The notes: generated from the letters alone by a model not told the origin. A stretch of 64,000 nt of DNA from Mesorhizobium sp. M2E.F.Ca.ET.219.01.1.1 (GCF_004016445.2 NZ_SADT02000002.1:310001-374000); one strand, 5' to 3'; positions 17,555 through 26,252 are shown, numbered from the stretch's first letter. A program made the numbers and translations.

Positions 17555-17594
17555 GTTACCAGTAAGTAACATCTAAAAGTTACAGACCGGTAAC
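17555..17594. promoter_or_regulatory. Double TetR operator between RND operon and tetR
   Basis: Two copies of GTTAC-N6-GTAAC lie at 17555-17570 and 17579-17594, starting 24 bases apart. Outer flanks also pair (GGTGTTACC with GGTAACACC). The pair sits in the divergent region between the efflux operon and the TetR gene, as expected for a local repressor such as AcrR/TtgR-type proteins. Confidence 0.7.
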
Positions 17595-17645
17595 ACCCTA
17601 GTCAAGAGGTGGCGACGGTTTTTTTGGAAACGACGAAAGGAGAGC

Positions 17646-18230
17646 ATGATGACTGACGGCGTTGCGGAGCGTTCCCGCCCCCGGGATCGGATCCTGGAGA
17701 CGGCGCAGGACATGTTCCACAAGCACGGCATCAAGGGAGTTGGCGTCGACGCCATCACCGAGGCTGCCGGCACCAACAAGATGACGCTTTACCGTCACTT
17801 CGAATCCAAGGACGAGCTGGTGATCGAATGCCTGCGCGCCACGGCGGCGAAGGCTTCGAGGATATGGGACGAGTTCGAGGCCAGGCATCCCGGCGACAAG
17901 CTCGCCCAGTTGCATGCCTGGGTCCAGAAGGCTTCGGAATTGCTCAGCGTCGACAGTCGTGGCTGCGACATGGCCAATGCCGCCGTCGAGCTCACCGAGG
18001 CCGATCACCCGGCCAGGCGCGTCATCAAGGAGCTGAAGGAAGCCCAGCGCGAAAAGCTGGTTGCGCTTTGCCGCGATGCCGGCATCGGCCAGGCGGAACT
18101 GCTTGCTGACACGCTGTCGCTGCTGCTCGAAGGCGCCCGCGTCTCGATGCAGAGCGTCGGCGCCGAAGGTCCGAGCGCGCAATTCGTGCGCATGGCCGAG
18201 AGCCTGATCGCCTCGTTCCGGGCGCGCTGA
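17646..18230 (+). CDS. TetR-family transcriptional regulator of the RND efflux operon
   Basis: 194-residue TetR regulator. The N-terminal helix-turn-helix occupies about residues 12-58 (GVDAITEAAGTNKMTLYRHF), and the rest is the helical ligand-binding and dimer domain. AAGGAGA precedes two consecutive ATG codons; the second (17649) has the better spacing but the first is kept. Divergent orientation to the RND operon, with twin palindromes in between, makes it the probable drug-responsive repressor of the pump and of itself. Confidence 0.93.
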   Translation: MMTDGVAERSRPRDRILETAQDMFHKHGIKGVGVDAITEAAGTNKMTLYRHFESKDELVIECLRATAAKASRIWDEFEARHPGDKLAQLHAWVQKASELLSVDSRGCDMANAAVELTEADHPARRVIKELKEAQREKLVALCRDAGIGQAELLADTLSLLLEGARVSMQSVGAEGPSAQFVRMAESLIASFRAR

Positions 18231-18284
18231 TCTCTTCGGATCGTCCTGATTCTGCTATGCTGTCCCGAAAACGGGCGCTAGACG

Positions 18285-19073
18285 ATGGGTCAGGCAAGTT
18301 TTCCGGAGATGTATGAGCGCTGGCTCGTGGGGCCTCTGTTTCGCCCCTGGGCCGAAGTCACCTTCGAAGAGGTGAAGCTCTCTCCAGGCCATCGTGTGTT
18401 GGACGTCGCCTGCGGCACAGGAATAGTTGCCCGCGTTGCCAGGGAACAGCTCGGCGCCGCCGGATATGTCGTCGGCATCGACATCAACGCGGAAATGCTT
18501 GCCGTCGCGCGCACCGTGGCGCCAGACATAGATTGGCGCGTAGGCAATGCCGGTGCGCTGCCGCTCCGCGACGGAGAGCAGTTCGACGTGGTCGTCTGTC
18601 AGCAGGGGCTGCAGTTTTTTCCCGACAAGCCCGCCGCGGCGGCGCAGATGCGGCGGGCTTTGGCGCGGGGCGGCCGGCTGGCAGTTGCCACGTGGCGTCC
18701 CGATGAGGAAATCCCCTTCTTTCGCGATCTTCGCCGCGTCGCCGAGCGACTCCTCGGCCCAATCGTGGACCTGCGCCACAGCTTTGGGAATGCGGCGCTG
18801 ATCGAGGCGCTGCTCCGCGACGCCGGCTTCCACGATGTGCGATCGAGGACAATATCGCGCAGGATACGCTTTGAGGACGGGGCACCCCTCCTGCGATTGA
18901 ACACGATGGCGCTGGTCGGCATGAGTGCTGCCGGCAAGGCAATGGCCGATCACGAACGCAAGCGCGTCGTGGAGGACGTCGTGAGCGGGAGTGCGCCCGT
19001 GCTGCAGTCCTACGCCGATGGATCGGGAGTCGCTTTCGAACTCAGCTCCAATCTGGTGACGGCGAATGGTTAG
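18285..19073 (+). CDS. Class I SAM-dependent methyltransferase
   Basis: 262-residue protein of the Methyltransf_11 / UbiE-like group. SAM-binding motif I is VLDVACGTGIVAR (about residues 38-50), the acidic residue of motif II is in VGIDINAEML, and motif IV lies near DVVVCQQGLQFFPD. The C-terminal third is a variable acceptor-binding region. It follows the TetR gene by 54 bases on the same strand. The acceptor is not predictable; a small molecule is more likely than a nucleic acid. Confidence 0.88.
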   Translation: MGQASFPEMYERWLVGPLFRPWAEVTFEEVKLSPGHRVLDVACGTGIVARVAREQLGAAGYVVGIDINAEMLAVARTVAPDIDWRVGNAGALPLRDGEQFDVVVCQQGLQFFPDKPAAAAQMRRALARGGRLAVATWRPDEEIPFFRDLRRVAERLLGPIVDLRHSFGNAALIEALLRDAGFHDVRSRTISRRIRFEDGAPLLRLNTMALVGMSAAGKAMADHERKRVVEDVVSGSAPVLQSYADGSGVAFELSSNLVTANG

Positions 19074-19139
19074 AGCAATTCCAGGAAAATGTGAGCGGTT
19101 TTCCGTCCGGAGTTGCTTCAAATCAAAGAGATAGCGCGT
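19074..19139 (-). repeat. Dispersed rhizobial intergenic repeat, copy 1
   Basis: About 60 bases starting CAATTCCAGGAAAATGTGAG match the reverse complement of 58741-58804 with few differences (the shared core ends in AAAGAGATAG or AAAGGGATAG). It immediately follows the methyltransferase stop. Together with the small RNA gene it fills the 356-base stretch before the lacI-type gene. Confidence 0.75.
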
Positions 19140-19189
19140 ACCTGGTCAGCATCAAGATGGACTGGCTTCGCTTCCGCCTTTGGCGCGCA

Positions 19190-19229
19190 AAGAAAAAGCC
19201 CGCTGCCGGGAGGAGGTGGCAGCGGGCTT
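19190..19229 (-). terminator. Rho-independent terminator forming the 3' end of the small RNA
   Basis: A 12-pair stem (19196-19207 with 19218-19229) with a 10-base loop carrying the third CCTCCTCCC copy, followed on the minus strand by TTTTTCTTT. Confidence 0.88.
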
Positions 19230-19335
19230 GATTTCGAATACGGCACGGGAGGAGGTGTACCGCACTCAGCGTCGGCATCACATCTGGGAGGAGGAGACGG
19301 CCGACACCGAGATAGATACGGGGTGCCTAACGATT
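19190..19335 (-). ncRNA. Trans-acting small RNA with three anti-Shine-Dalgarno loops (alpha-r14 / NfeR1 type)
   Basis: On the minus strand CCTCCTCCC occurs three times, at 19294-19286, 19255-19247 and 19216-19208, spaced exactly 39 bases. Each copy lies in the loop of a hairpin: a 10-pair stem CGGTGTCGGC/GCCGACGCTG (with wobbles), a short stem CGGTAC/GTGCCG, and a 12-pair terminator stem followed by TTTTTCTTT. Loops 2 and 3 are the identical ACCTCCTCCC. This is the known architecture of the alpha-r14 family of rhizobial small RNAs, which block ribosome sites of transporter and metabolic mRNAs. The 5' end is uncertain. The gene lies about 100 bases past the lacI-type gene on the same strand, so processing from that mRNA is possible, though an own promoter is usual in the family. 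Confidence 0.85.
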
Positions 19336-19429
19336 CGGCAATTGCGAAACGTGCATAGCTGCTGTGCAGAATTGCGGGATCAATTATCAGACAAATCCGC
19401 GAACTGGCCGTTCGGGACTGGTTGCAGGG

Positions 19430-20464
19430 CTACTGTACCGGCACGTTTTCCTTGAAGATCAGCCGCGGTTCGATGAATTTCTTCGTCAAATAGGGCGCCG
19501 ATGAAACGATCGAGCCGAGCAGGCGGATCACCGACTGCTCGGCGATCAGCCGCGCATTCTGGTCGATGACGACATCGGCGAGATCGTCGACGAGATAGCG
19601 GCGTGTCTCCTTGGTCAGGTCGTGGCAGATGAAGACCGGCTTCCGGCGCGGCTTGGCCTCGAGCAGGGCCTTGGCGACGCCGGAGCGGCCGGCGCCGACG
19701 CAGTATATGCCGAGCAGGTCCGGTTCGTCGTGCAGCGCCTTGATCGTCGCGCGGTAACTGGCGTCCGGCTCGTCGTTGATCTCGACGGCGCTGGACACGG
19801 TGAGGCTGGGGAACTCTTCGCTCAGCACCGAGCGAAAACCCATCTCGCGCTCCTCATGGCCGCGATAGGAGCGTGAGCCGACCACCATCGCCAGATGCCC
19901 TGTACGGCCGCCGAGAAAGCGGCCCATCAGCAGCGCCGCCGTGCGGCCCGCAACGCGGTTGTCGATGCCGACATAGGCCGAGCGGGGCGCGGCCGGCACG
20001 TCTGAGACCAGCGTGACCAGCCTGATTCCGGCCTCGACCAGCTCGCGCAGGATGTTGCGTGTGCGCGGATGGTCGACGGCGATGACGCCGACGCCATTGG
20101 CCTTGAGCGACAGATTCTCCACCGCGCCCTGCAGCGCGCCGGGCGAAATGCCGGCAAGGTTGTGGATGCGGCAGGAGGCGACCAGGGGCAGGCGCGCCGC
20201 ATAGTCTTCGATGTGGTGGGCAAGATCGGCCATGAAGGCGTTGGACCCGATCGGCAGGAAGAATTCGAGATGCGCCGGCTTCGACGGCAGCACGACCTGG
20301 TCGAGCGTCGGCAGATAGCCGAGCTGCTTGGCCGCTTCCATCACGCGCTGCCGGTTGGCCGCACTTGCGCCCGGGCGGTTGTTCAGCACCCGGTCGACGG
20401 TCGCGGTCGACAGGCCGCAGCTTCTGGCGATGTCGGCTACGGTGGCTTTCATGGGTCCAGTCAT
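19430..20464 (-). CDS. LacI-family transcriptional regulator
   Basis: 344-residue LacI regulator. The helix-turn-helix and hinge lie near residues 6-58 (TVADIARSCGLSTATVDRVL), and the periplasmic-binding-protein-like sugar domain follows. A second ATG four codons in (20452) is equally plausible, since neither has a strong ribosome site. It is the last gene of the set binding protein - permease - ATPase - regulator and probably represses that sugar importer. The small RNA gene begins about 100 bases beyond its stop. Confidence 0.93.
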   Translation of the reverse strand: MTGPMKATVADIARSCGLSTATVDRVLNNRPGASAANRQRVMEAAKQLGYLPTLDQVVLPSKPAHLEFFLPIGSNAFMADLAHHIEDYAARLPLVASCRIHNLAGISPGALQGAVENLSLKANGVGVIAVDHPRTRNILRELVEAGIRLVTLVSDVPAAPRSAYVGIDNRVAGRTAALLMGRFLGGRTGHLAMVVGSRSYRGHEEREMGFRSVLSEEFPSLTVSSAVEINDEPDASYRATIKALHDEPDLLGIYCVGAGRSGVAKALLEAKPRRKPVFICHDLTKETRRYLVDDLADVVIDQNARLIAEQSVIRLLGSIVSSAPYLTKKFIEPRLIFKENVPVQ

Positions 20465-20495
20465 AGGATCGGATACGAGCCTGTGTCAGTCGAAA

Positions 20496-21290
20496 TCAGC
20501 CATGCTGCTTTGGACCGTCGGCGATGGCGTCGCGGATTTCCTTGTCAGACATGCCAGTGATGACGCGCTCGACCTCGGCGACCGTCGTCTTCTTCGGATC
20601 GATGTCGTCGGCCACCACCTTGCCCCGCCGCATCACCACGATGCGGTCGACCACCTGGAAGACGTGATGGATGTTATGCGCGATGAAGATGCAGGAATGG
20701 CCGGAGTCGCGTGCGCTGCGCACGAAGCTCAGCACCCCTTGCGTCTCGGCGACGCCGAGATTGTTGGTCGGCTCGTCGAGGATGATGAGATCGCTGTCGA
20801 AATGCATGGCGCGCGCGATCGCGACCGCCTGCCGCTCGCCGCCCGACAGCGAGCCGATCGGCGTCGTCGGCGGGATGTTCTTGGTGATGCCGACTTGCCT
20901 GAGCAGATCGCGCGCCACCGCGTTCATCGCCTCCTGGTCCATGCGGTTCAGGAAGCGCGGCGGCTTGATCGGCTCGCGCCCGAGAAACAGGTTGCGCGCG
21001 ATCGACAGCTGCGTGACGAGCGCCGAGTCCTGGTAGATCGTCTCGATGCCCTCAGCGATAGCGTCGCTGGTGCTGCGGAAATTGACCTTCTTGCCGCGCA
21101 CGAAGATGTCGCCGCTGGTCAGCGGCACGGCGCCCGACAGCACCTTGATCAATGTCGACTTGCCGGCGCCGTTATCGCCGAGCAGGCCGACGATTTCCTT
21201 TTCATTGACGTGGAAATTGGCGTCCACCAGCGCCTGCACGCGCCCGTAGGACTTGCGGATACTCGTCATGCGGATCAGAGGCTCGGCCAT
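20496..21290 (-). CDS. Sugar ABC transporter ATP-binding protein (single-domain, FrcA-like)
   Basis: 264-residue ATPase of the CUT2 sugar importers. It has Walker A GDNGAGKST, signature SLSGGERQAV, Walker B LIILDEPTNNLG and the switch histidine in IAHNIHHV. Most CUT2 importers use a double-length ATPase (RbsA type, about 500 residues); this one has a single domain, like rhizobial FrcA, and must act as a homodimer. It starts 4 bases after the permease stop and is followed after 31 bases by the lacI-type gene. Confidence 0.95.
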   Translation of the reverse strand: MAEPLIRMTSIRKSYGRVQALVDANFHVNEKEIVGLLGDNGAGKSTLIKVLSGAVPLTSGDIFVRGKKVNFRSTSDAIAEGIETIYQDSALVTQLSIARNLFLGREPIKPPRFLNRMDQEAMNAVARDLLRQVGITKNIPPTTPIGSLSGGERQAVAIARAMHFDSDLIILDEPTNNLGVAETQGVLSFVRSARDSGHSCIFIAHNIHHVFQVVDRIVVMRRGKVVADDIDPKKTTVAEVERVITGMSDKEIRDAIADGPKQHG

Positions 21291-21294
21291 CGTC

Positions 21295-22281
21295 TTAAGT
21301 CCCTGCCTGGTGCCGGCGTTCGAGCCACGAATGCAGCGCCATCATGCCGAGGATGATCGCGCCGATGAAGATGTTGTAGGCGAGCCCCGGGACGCCGATC
21401 AGCACGATGCCGTTGCGCATCACGCGCAGGATCAGGATGCCGAGCACGGTGCCGATGATGGTGCCGCGCCCGCCGGTCAGCGCCGTGCCGCCGATCACCA
21501 CCATGGCGATGACCTCGAGCTCGTAGCCGGTGCCGCTGTTGGGGTTGGCCGCGGAGGTGCGCAGCGACGAGATCACGCCGGCCAGCGAGGCCATCAGCGC
21601 CGAGAGGATGAACAGGCCGACCTTGACGCGGTTGACGTTGACGCCGCGTGCGCGTGCCGCGTTGGGATTGCCGCCGGCGGCCTGGATCCAGTTGCCGGTG
21701 CGGCTCTGTGTCAGCACATAGCCGAGCACGATCGCAGCACCTATGAACCAGAACAACGAGGCATAGATGCGGAACGGCCCGACATAGAAATCGCCGACCA
21801 GGATGTTCGCCAGCCAGCTGCCTTCCGCGCTCCAGGTGCGCTGGGGGAAACCGTCGGTGACGAACAGCGCCGTGCCGCGCACGACCAAGAGCATGCCAAG
21901 CGTGACCAGGAAGGACGGGATCTTGAGCTGGGTGACGAACCAGCCATTCACCAGCCCGATCAGCGCGGCAACGATCAGCGCGATCAGCAGGCCCAACTCC
22001 AGTGAGGTGACGCCGCTGTTGAACAGCGTCCACATCAGCACCGGCGAGAAGCCGAACAGCGAGCCGACGGAAAGGTCGAATTCACCCGATGTCATCAGCA
22101 GCGTCATCGCCAGCGCGATCAGGCCGAGCTCGACGGTGAAGGCCAGGATGTTGGAGATGTTCTGCGGCGAGAGGAAGTCCGGATTGATAGCCCAGAACAC
22201 GACCAACTCGACGACGAGCAGGACAAGGGGGCCGAATTCTGACCTGCCGATCAGGCGCTGGATGACGGAACGGTTTTCCAC
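21295..22281 (-). CDS. Sugar ABC transporter permease (CUT2 family)
   Basis: 328-residue permease of the RbsC/FrcC branch (BPD_transp_2). The family signature GEFDLSVGSLFGF lies near residue 66, and eight to ten membrane helices are visible along the length. The start is GTG at 22281. It follows the binding-protein gene across a 128-base gap that holds a strong stem-loop, and it runs into the ATPase gene. It forms the membrane channel of the sugar importer. Confidence 0.95.
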   Translation of the reverse strand: MENRSVIQRLIGRSEFGPLVLLVVELVVFWAINPDFLSPQNISNILAFTVELGLIALAMTLLMTSGEFDLSVGSLFGFSPVLMWTLFNSGVTSLELGLLIALIVAALIGLVNGWFVTQLKIPSFLVTLGMLLVVRGTALFVTDGFPQRTWSAEGSWLANILVGDFYVGPFRIYASLFWFIGAAIVLGYVLTQSRTGNWIQAAGGNPNAARARGVNVNRVKVGLFILSALMASLAGVISSLRTSAANPNSGTGYELEVIAMVVIGGTALTGGRGTIIGTVLGILILRVMRNGIVLIGVPGLAYNIFIGAIILGMMALHSWLERRHQAGT

Positions 22282-22357
22282 GAGATACCCGCGACATGAT
22301 TGAAAACTGGCCGGATTACGTGCCGCGTATCGCGGCGGGCTCCGGCGGCGGTAGCAT

Positions 22358-22393
22358 CCAGCGCCGCGCCTCAGGTGGAAAGCGCGGCGCTGG
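22358..22393 (-). promoter_or_regulatory. Intercistronic stem-loop between binding-protein and permease genes
   Basis: A perfect 12-pair stem (22358-22369 with 22382-22393) and a 12-base loop, with no T-tract. Such structures after binding-protein genes usually protect the upstream mRNA so that the binding protein is made in excess over the membrane parts. Confidence 0.55.
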
Positions 22394-22409
22394 TCAATCG
22401 CGCGGGGAC

Positions 22410-23342
22410 TTATTTGCCGGACAGGATCTTGTCGTAGACGCCGGCGGTGTCCTTCTCATAGAGCGCGCCGGTGATGACGTTGAAGCCCGGAGGAATGCCG
22501 CTGGCGGCCATGTTGGCCAGCGACAGCGCCACATAGCTGGTCGCCTGCGGGTCCTGCCACTGCGCGGCGTTGACATAGCCGTTCAGCACCTCCTGCGTGG
22601 TGTCGAGCGAGTTGCCCCAGCCGACGACCGGGATCTCGCCCGCCTTGACGCCGACCTGGTCGAACACCCGTTTGATCGAGCCGGTGACGAGGTCGCCGAG
22701 GCCGATGATCGCCTTCACCTTGCCCTTGTGAGCGGTGAGGTAGTCGGCCATGCGGCTGATCACCTCGGCCTGGTCGAGCGTGGCCTCGGTGATCTCATAG
22801 GTGATGCCGGCCGGCCCGAAGACGCTCTTGATGCCTTCCTCTTCCTGCACGCCATAGGTGGCGCCGGGAACCTCGACCGGCATCCAGACGAAGTCGCCTT
22901 TCTTCACCAGGCCCTTGTCGACCAGGTATTGCGCCCAATGCTTGCCGAAGGTGACGTTGTCGCCGCCGACATAGGCGTTGAAGTTCGCCTTCGGATCGGG
23001 CGTGTTGAAGTTGATGATCGGAATGTTGGCGGCGCGCGCTTCCTTGGCGAGCTCGATCAGGCTGCCCGGATCGGGGCTGGTGGTGACGATGCCGTCGGCC
23101 TTGGCCGAGATGGCGGCGCGGATCGCTTCCTGCTGCGAGGCAACATCGCCATTGTGGAACGACGTGTTGACCTTATTGCCGGTGTCGCTGGCCCATTGCT
23201 TGGCGCCGGCCAGGAAATAGGTCCAGACCGGGTCGGCCGGGCCGCCATGTGAAATCCAGTAGAACGTCTTGGCCTCAGCCATCGCCGGAATGGCGACGAG
23301 CGCGATCAAGCCAAGCACGAGCAGTCTTAGCCGCGAAAACAT
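22410..23342 (-). CDS. Sugar ABC transporter substrate-binding protein
   Basis: 310-residue periplasmic binding protein of the RbsB/FrcB type (Peripla_BP_4). A Sec signal peptide (residues 1-23, RLLVLGLIALVAIPAMAEA) precedes the two-lobed fold, with elements such as GGDNVTFGKHW. The ATG at 23342 is preceded by GGGAGG at 7 bases; in-frame upstream codons add non-signal sequence and are rejected. It is the first gene of the importer operon. Its ribosome site is complementary to the loops of the small RNA encoded 3 kb downstream, so that RNA may limit its translation. Confidence 0.95.
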   Translation of the reverse strand: MFSRLRLLVLGLIALVAIPAMAEAKTFYWISHGGPADPVWTYFLAGAKQWASDTGNKVNTSFHNGDVASQQEAIRAAISAKADGIVTTSPDPGSLIELAKEARAANIPIINFNTPDPKANFNAYVGGDNVTFGKHWAQYLVDKGLVKKGDFVWMPVEVPGATYGVQEEEGIKSVFGPAGITYEITEATLDQAEVISRMADYLTAHKGKVKAIIGLGDLVTGSIKRVFDQVGVKAGEIPVVGWGNSLDTTQEVLNGYVNAAQWQDPQATSYVALSLANMAASGIPPGFNVITGALYEKDTAGVYDKILSGK

Positions 23343-23611
23343 TCGATTTCCTCCCATGTTGAAACTCTCCTCCACATCAAGCGCGATGCGGCCTTGGACC
23401 GCACCTCCTGCCAGCGCCGAGCGGGACGTGTAGAGCATTCCCTTTTTCGGGCGATGGCAAGCCTCCATCGCCAATGGATGTTGGCACAGCTTCGCGCGCC
23501 ATCAGCAATCCCATCAGATTGCATCAGCTGCGATGATTTTCGCGGGCAAGCGGCGCCATCGGCTCATCCGCCGCGCGGATTGACCTGCAGGCAATGCCCT
23601 ATGGTGCGGCG

Positions 23612-24769
23612 TTAGATAAGGCCCGCTTTGGCCAGGTCGCGCATCAGGTGGCTGGCGCCGTAGGTCCAATGCGGACAATCCGGCGACAGGCGCACGCGGT
23701 TGGTGAGCGCGCCGAGCTTTTCCGACGAGATGGTGACGATGTCGCCGACCTTGTGGGTAAAACCCTTGCCCTTCTCGCCTCGGTCCTTCGACGGCACGAA
23801 CATGGTGCCAAGATAGAGCGCCAGCCCGTCGGGATACTGGTGATGCGGCCCCATCGCCGCCTTGACCAGCTCTTCCGGCGAGCGGCTGATTTCCGCCATC
23901 GAGCTAGCGCCTTCCAGCGAGAAGCCGTCCTCGCCCTCGACGCTGAGCCGCACCGTGGCGCGCTTCACGTCGGCGATGGAAAACGTCTCGTCGAACAGCC
24001 GGATGAAAGGCCCGAGCGAGGCGGAAGCGTTGTTGTCCTTGGCCTTGCCGAGAAGCAGCGCCGAGCGTCCCTCGACATCGCGCAGATTGACATCGTTGCC
24101 GAGCGTGGCGCCGACGATGCGGCCCGAGCTGTCGGCGATCATGGCGATCTCGGGTTCCGGGTTGTTCCAGGTGGAGACGGGATGCAGCCCGACATCGGCG
24201 CCGAAGCCGACCGAGGCCATCGGCTGGCATTTGGTGAAGATCTCGGCGTCCGGGCCGATGCCCACTTCCAGATATTGCGACCAGGCGCCGCGCGAGATCA
24301 GCTTGGCCTTGATCTCCATCGCTTCCGGCGAACCGGGCTTGAGCTTCGACAAATCGTGGCCGATCAGTCCGGCGATATCGGCGCGAATGGCATCGGCCTT
24401 CTCCGCCGAGCCACGCGCTTGCTCCTCGATGACGCGCTCGAGCAGGCTGACGACGAAGGTGACGCCGGAGGCTTTGACCGCCTGCAGGTCGACGGGCGAC
24501 AGCAAGATGGGTTTCTCCGCGTCACGCGTGGCCTCAAAACTGTTCGCCGCGATATCGGCGAGCGCGCCGATGGCCTTGCCCTTGGCCGAACGCAGATAGT
24601 CAGCCGGATCCTTCAGCTCGCAAAGGTCGCGCACCGTCGGCGCCGCGCTCGAGGTGATGTCGATGACCTCGCCGTTCCGCACCGTGACCACAAGCGGATG
24701 AGAAGCGGCGCTGGTCCTGGCGCGGCCGACGAAAAGTCCTTCGGCAGGCAGGCGGGTCGGATCGGTCAT
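23612..24769 (-). CDS. Fumarylacetoacetate hydrolase-family protein, sugar-acid type (AraD1-like)
   Basis: 385-residue enzyme with a C-terminal FAH fold. The metal site is visible as the E-x-E pair in NNPEPEIAM and the aspartate in GNDVNLRD. The long N-terminal part and the position upstream of a CUT2 sugar importer resemble the FAH-family dehydratases that act on 2-keto-3-deoxy sugar acids such as 2-keto-3-deoxyarabinonate in rhizobia. It could release pyruvate or a keto acid from an oxidised pentose. It shares the strand of the sugar importer, 269 bases upstream of it. The specific substrate is inferred, not shown. Confidence 0.85.
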   Translation of the reverse strand: MTDPTRLPAEGLFVGRARTSAASHPLVVTVRNGEVIDITSSAAPTVRDLCELKDPADYLRSAKGKAIGALADIAANSFEATRDAEKPILLSPVDLQAVKASGVTFVVSLLERVIEEQARGSAEKADAIRADIAGLIGHDLSKLKPGSPEAMEIKAKLISRGAWSQYLEVGIGPDAEIFTKCQPMASVGFGADVGLHPVSTWNNPEPEIAMIADSSGRIVGATLGNDVNLRDVEGRSALLLGKAKDNNASASLGPFIRLFDETFSIADVKRATVRLSVEGEDGFSLEGASSMAEISRSPEELVKAAMGPHHQYPDGLALYLGTMFVPSKDRGEKGKGFTHKVGDIVTISSEKLGALTNRVRLSPDCPHWTYGASHLMRDLAKAGLI

Positions 24770-24903
24770 GGCATCATTCCTCTCGATTGTCGCGCGGCAC
24801 TTTCCCCGGATTTAGCGCAAACGTCTATCCCGTCGATGCCAAGGTTTATGGGCCATGGCTGTGCTGTCACATAGCCAGGACTTGTCTGGCCTATCGAGCG
24901 CTC

Positions 24904-24919
24904 TTTCAAATTCATGAAA
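24904..24919. promoter_or_regulatory. Palindrome TTTCA-N6-TGAAA, copy 1
   Basis: Lies between the FAH-family gene and the oxidoreductase gene, overlapping the -10 region expected for a TTGTCT box at 24882-24887. The identical TTTCA-N6-TGAAA arrangement recurs in front of the polyamine-type importer at 26260-26275. Confidence 0.55.
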
Positions 24920-24961
24920 CCGCCAATAGGATTTTCACGAGTTCCAGCGCCGAGGTGATCT

Positions 24962-26220
24962 TTGCCCGCAGCCTTCTCCGATCCGGTCTGGCGGAAACCC
25001 CAGACGGCGCCGGCGTTCCGGTCCGAACTGTCATCCGGCGGCACATTGGACGCGATCATCGTCGGCGGCGGCATCATGGGCCTGTCGACGGCCTTGCATG
25101 CGGCGCGCGCCGGTCTGTCGGTCCAGGTGCTGGACGCTGGCGCGATCGGGCAGGGCGCTTCCGGTCTCAATGGCGGTCAGGTCATTCCCGGCCTCAAATA
25201 CGATCCGGAATGGCTGATTGAACATTTCGGCAAGGAGCGCGGTGAAGCCCTGGTCGAGTTCGCCGCCTCGACGGCCGATGCCGTGTTCGATGTGATCCGC
25301 AACGAGAAGCTGGCCGTGCCGTTCACGCGCGATGGCTGGATCCAGGCGGCGCACACCGAGACCGCCCTGAAGGCGGCCGCCAACCGCGATCGCCAATGGC
25401 GCTCGCGCGGCGCCGATGTCAGGCTGCTCGATCAGGCCGGGATCGCGGCGATGACTGGCGCCAGGGGCTATCTCGGCGGCTGGCTCGACCGCCGCGCCGG
25501 CGTCATCGATCCGCTGTCCTACACGCTCGAGCTGGCGCGCGTCGCCTCGGTTGCTGGCGCCAGGATCGCCGAGCAGCAGCGGGTGGTGAAGCTCGCCAAG
25601 GAGGCCGGCGTCTGGCGGGTTCGACAGAGAGCGGCATCGAATTGCAAGCGAAGTCGGTGGTGCTCGCCACCAATGCCTATACGGACGGCCTGTTGCCTGG
25701 CCTCGCGCAGACAATCGTGCCGCTCCATTCCTTCCAGATCGCCACCGCGCCGCTGCCGGCCGAGCTTGCCGCGAGCATCCTGCCCGGCGGGCAAGCGGTT
25801 TCCGATTCCCGTCGCATTCTTGTTTACTACCGCAAAAGCCCCGATGGCCGCATGGCGCTGCCCTCGAGCGCGGCCGACTGGGCGCATCTCGAACGCGCGC
25901 TCATCCGCCTCTATCCGGCGCTTGCCGGCATCGCCATCGAAAAGCGCTGGTTCGGCCGCGTCGCGCTGACGCCGGATCACCTGCCGCATCTGCATGAGCC
26001 GGAAAAGGGCCTGCTTGCAGTTGTGGGCTGTCAGGGCAGGGGCGTCGGCCTGATGAGCGCGCTAGGCAAACGTGTGGCGAGCTACCTTGCCGGCGGCGAT
26101 ACCAGGCAATTGCCGTTCCCGCTGTCGCCGATCCGGCCGATCCCGTTCCACGCCTTTCGCCAGGTCGGCGTTGCCGCCACCATCACCTGGTACCGGATGC
26201 TCGACACATTCGAACGTTGA
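24962..26220 (+). pseudogene. FAD-dependent amine/amino-acid oxidoreductase, frameshifted
   Basis: DAO-family flavoprotein broken by a single-base loss at about 25610-25625. The first part (frame of 24962) carries the FAD-binding motif IIVGGGIMGLSTALHAARAG and the motif GASGLNGGQVIPGL. The second part (frame continuing to 26220) has VVLATNAYTDGLLPGL and the C-terminal FAD contact GCQGRGVGLMSALG. Joined, they give about 420 residues, the normal length. The start is probably TTG at 24962, with GAGGTG ahead of it. Such oxidases (PuuB/glycine-oxidase group) often sit beside polyamine importers, as here. Either the gene is dead or the sequence has a one-base error. Confidence 0.8.
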
Positions 26221-26252
26221 GCCGAACGCGTGCAGCGCGCAAGCGATTCAGC

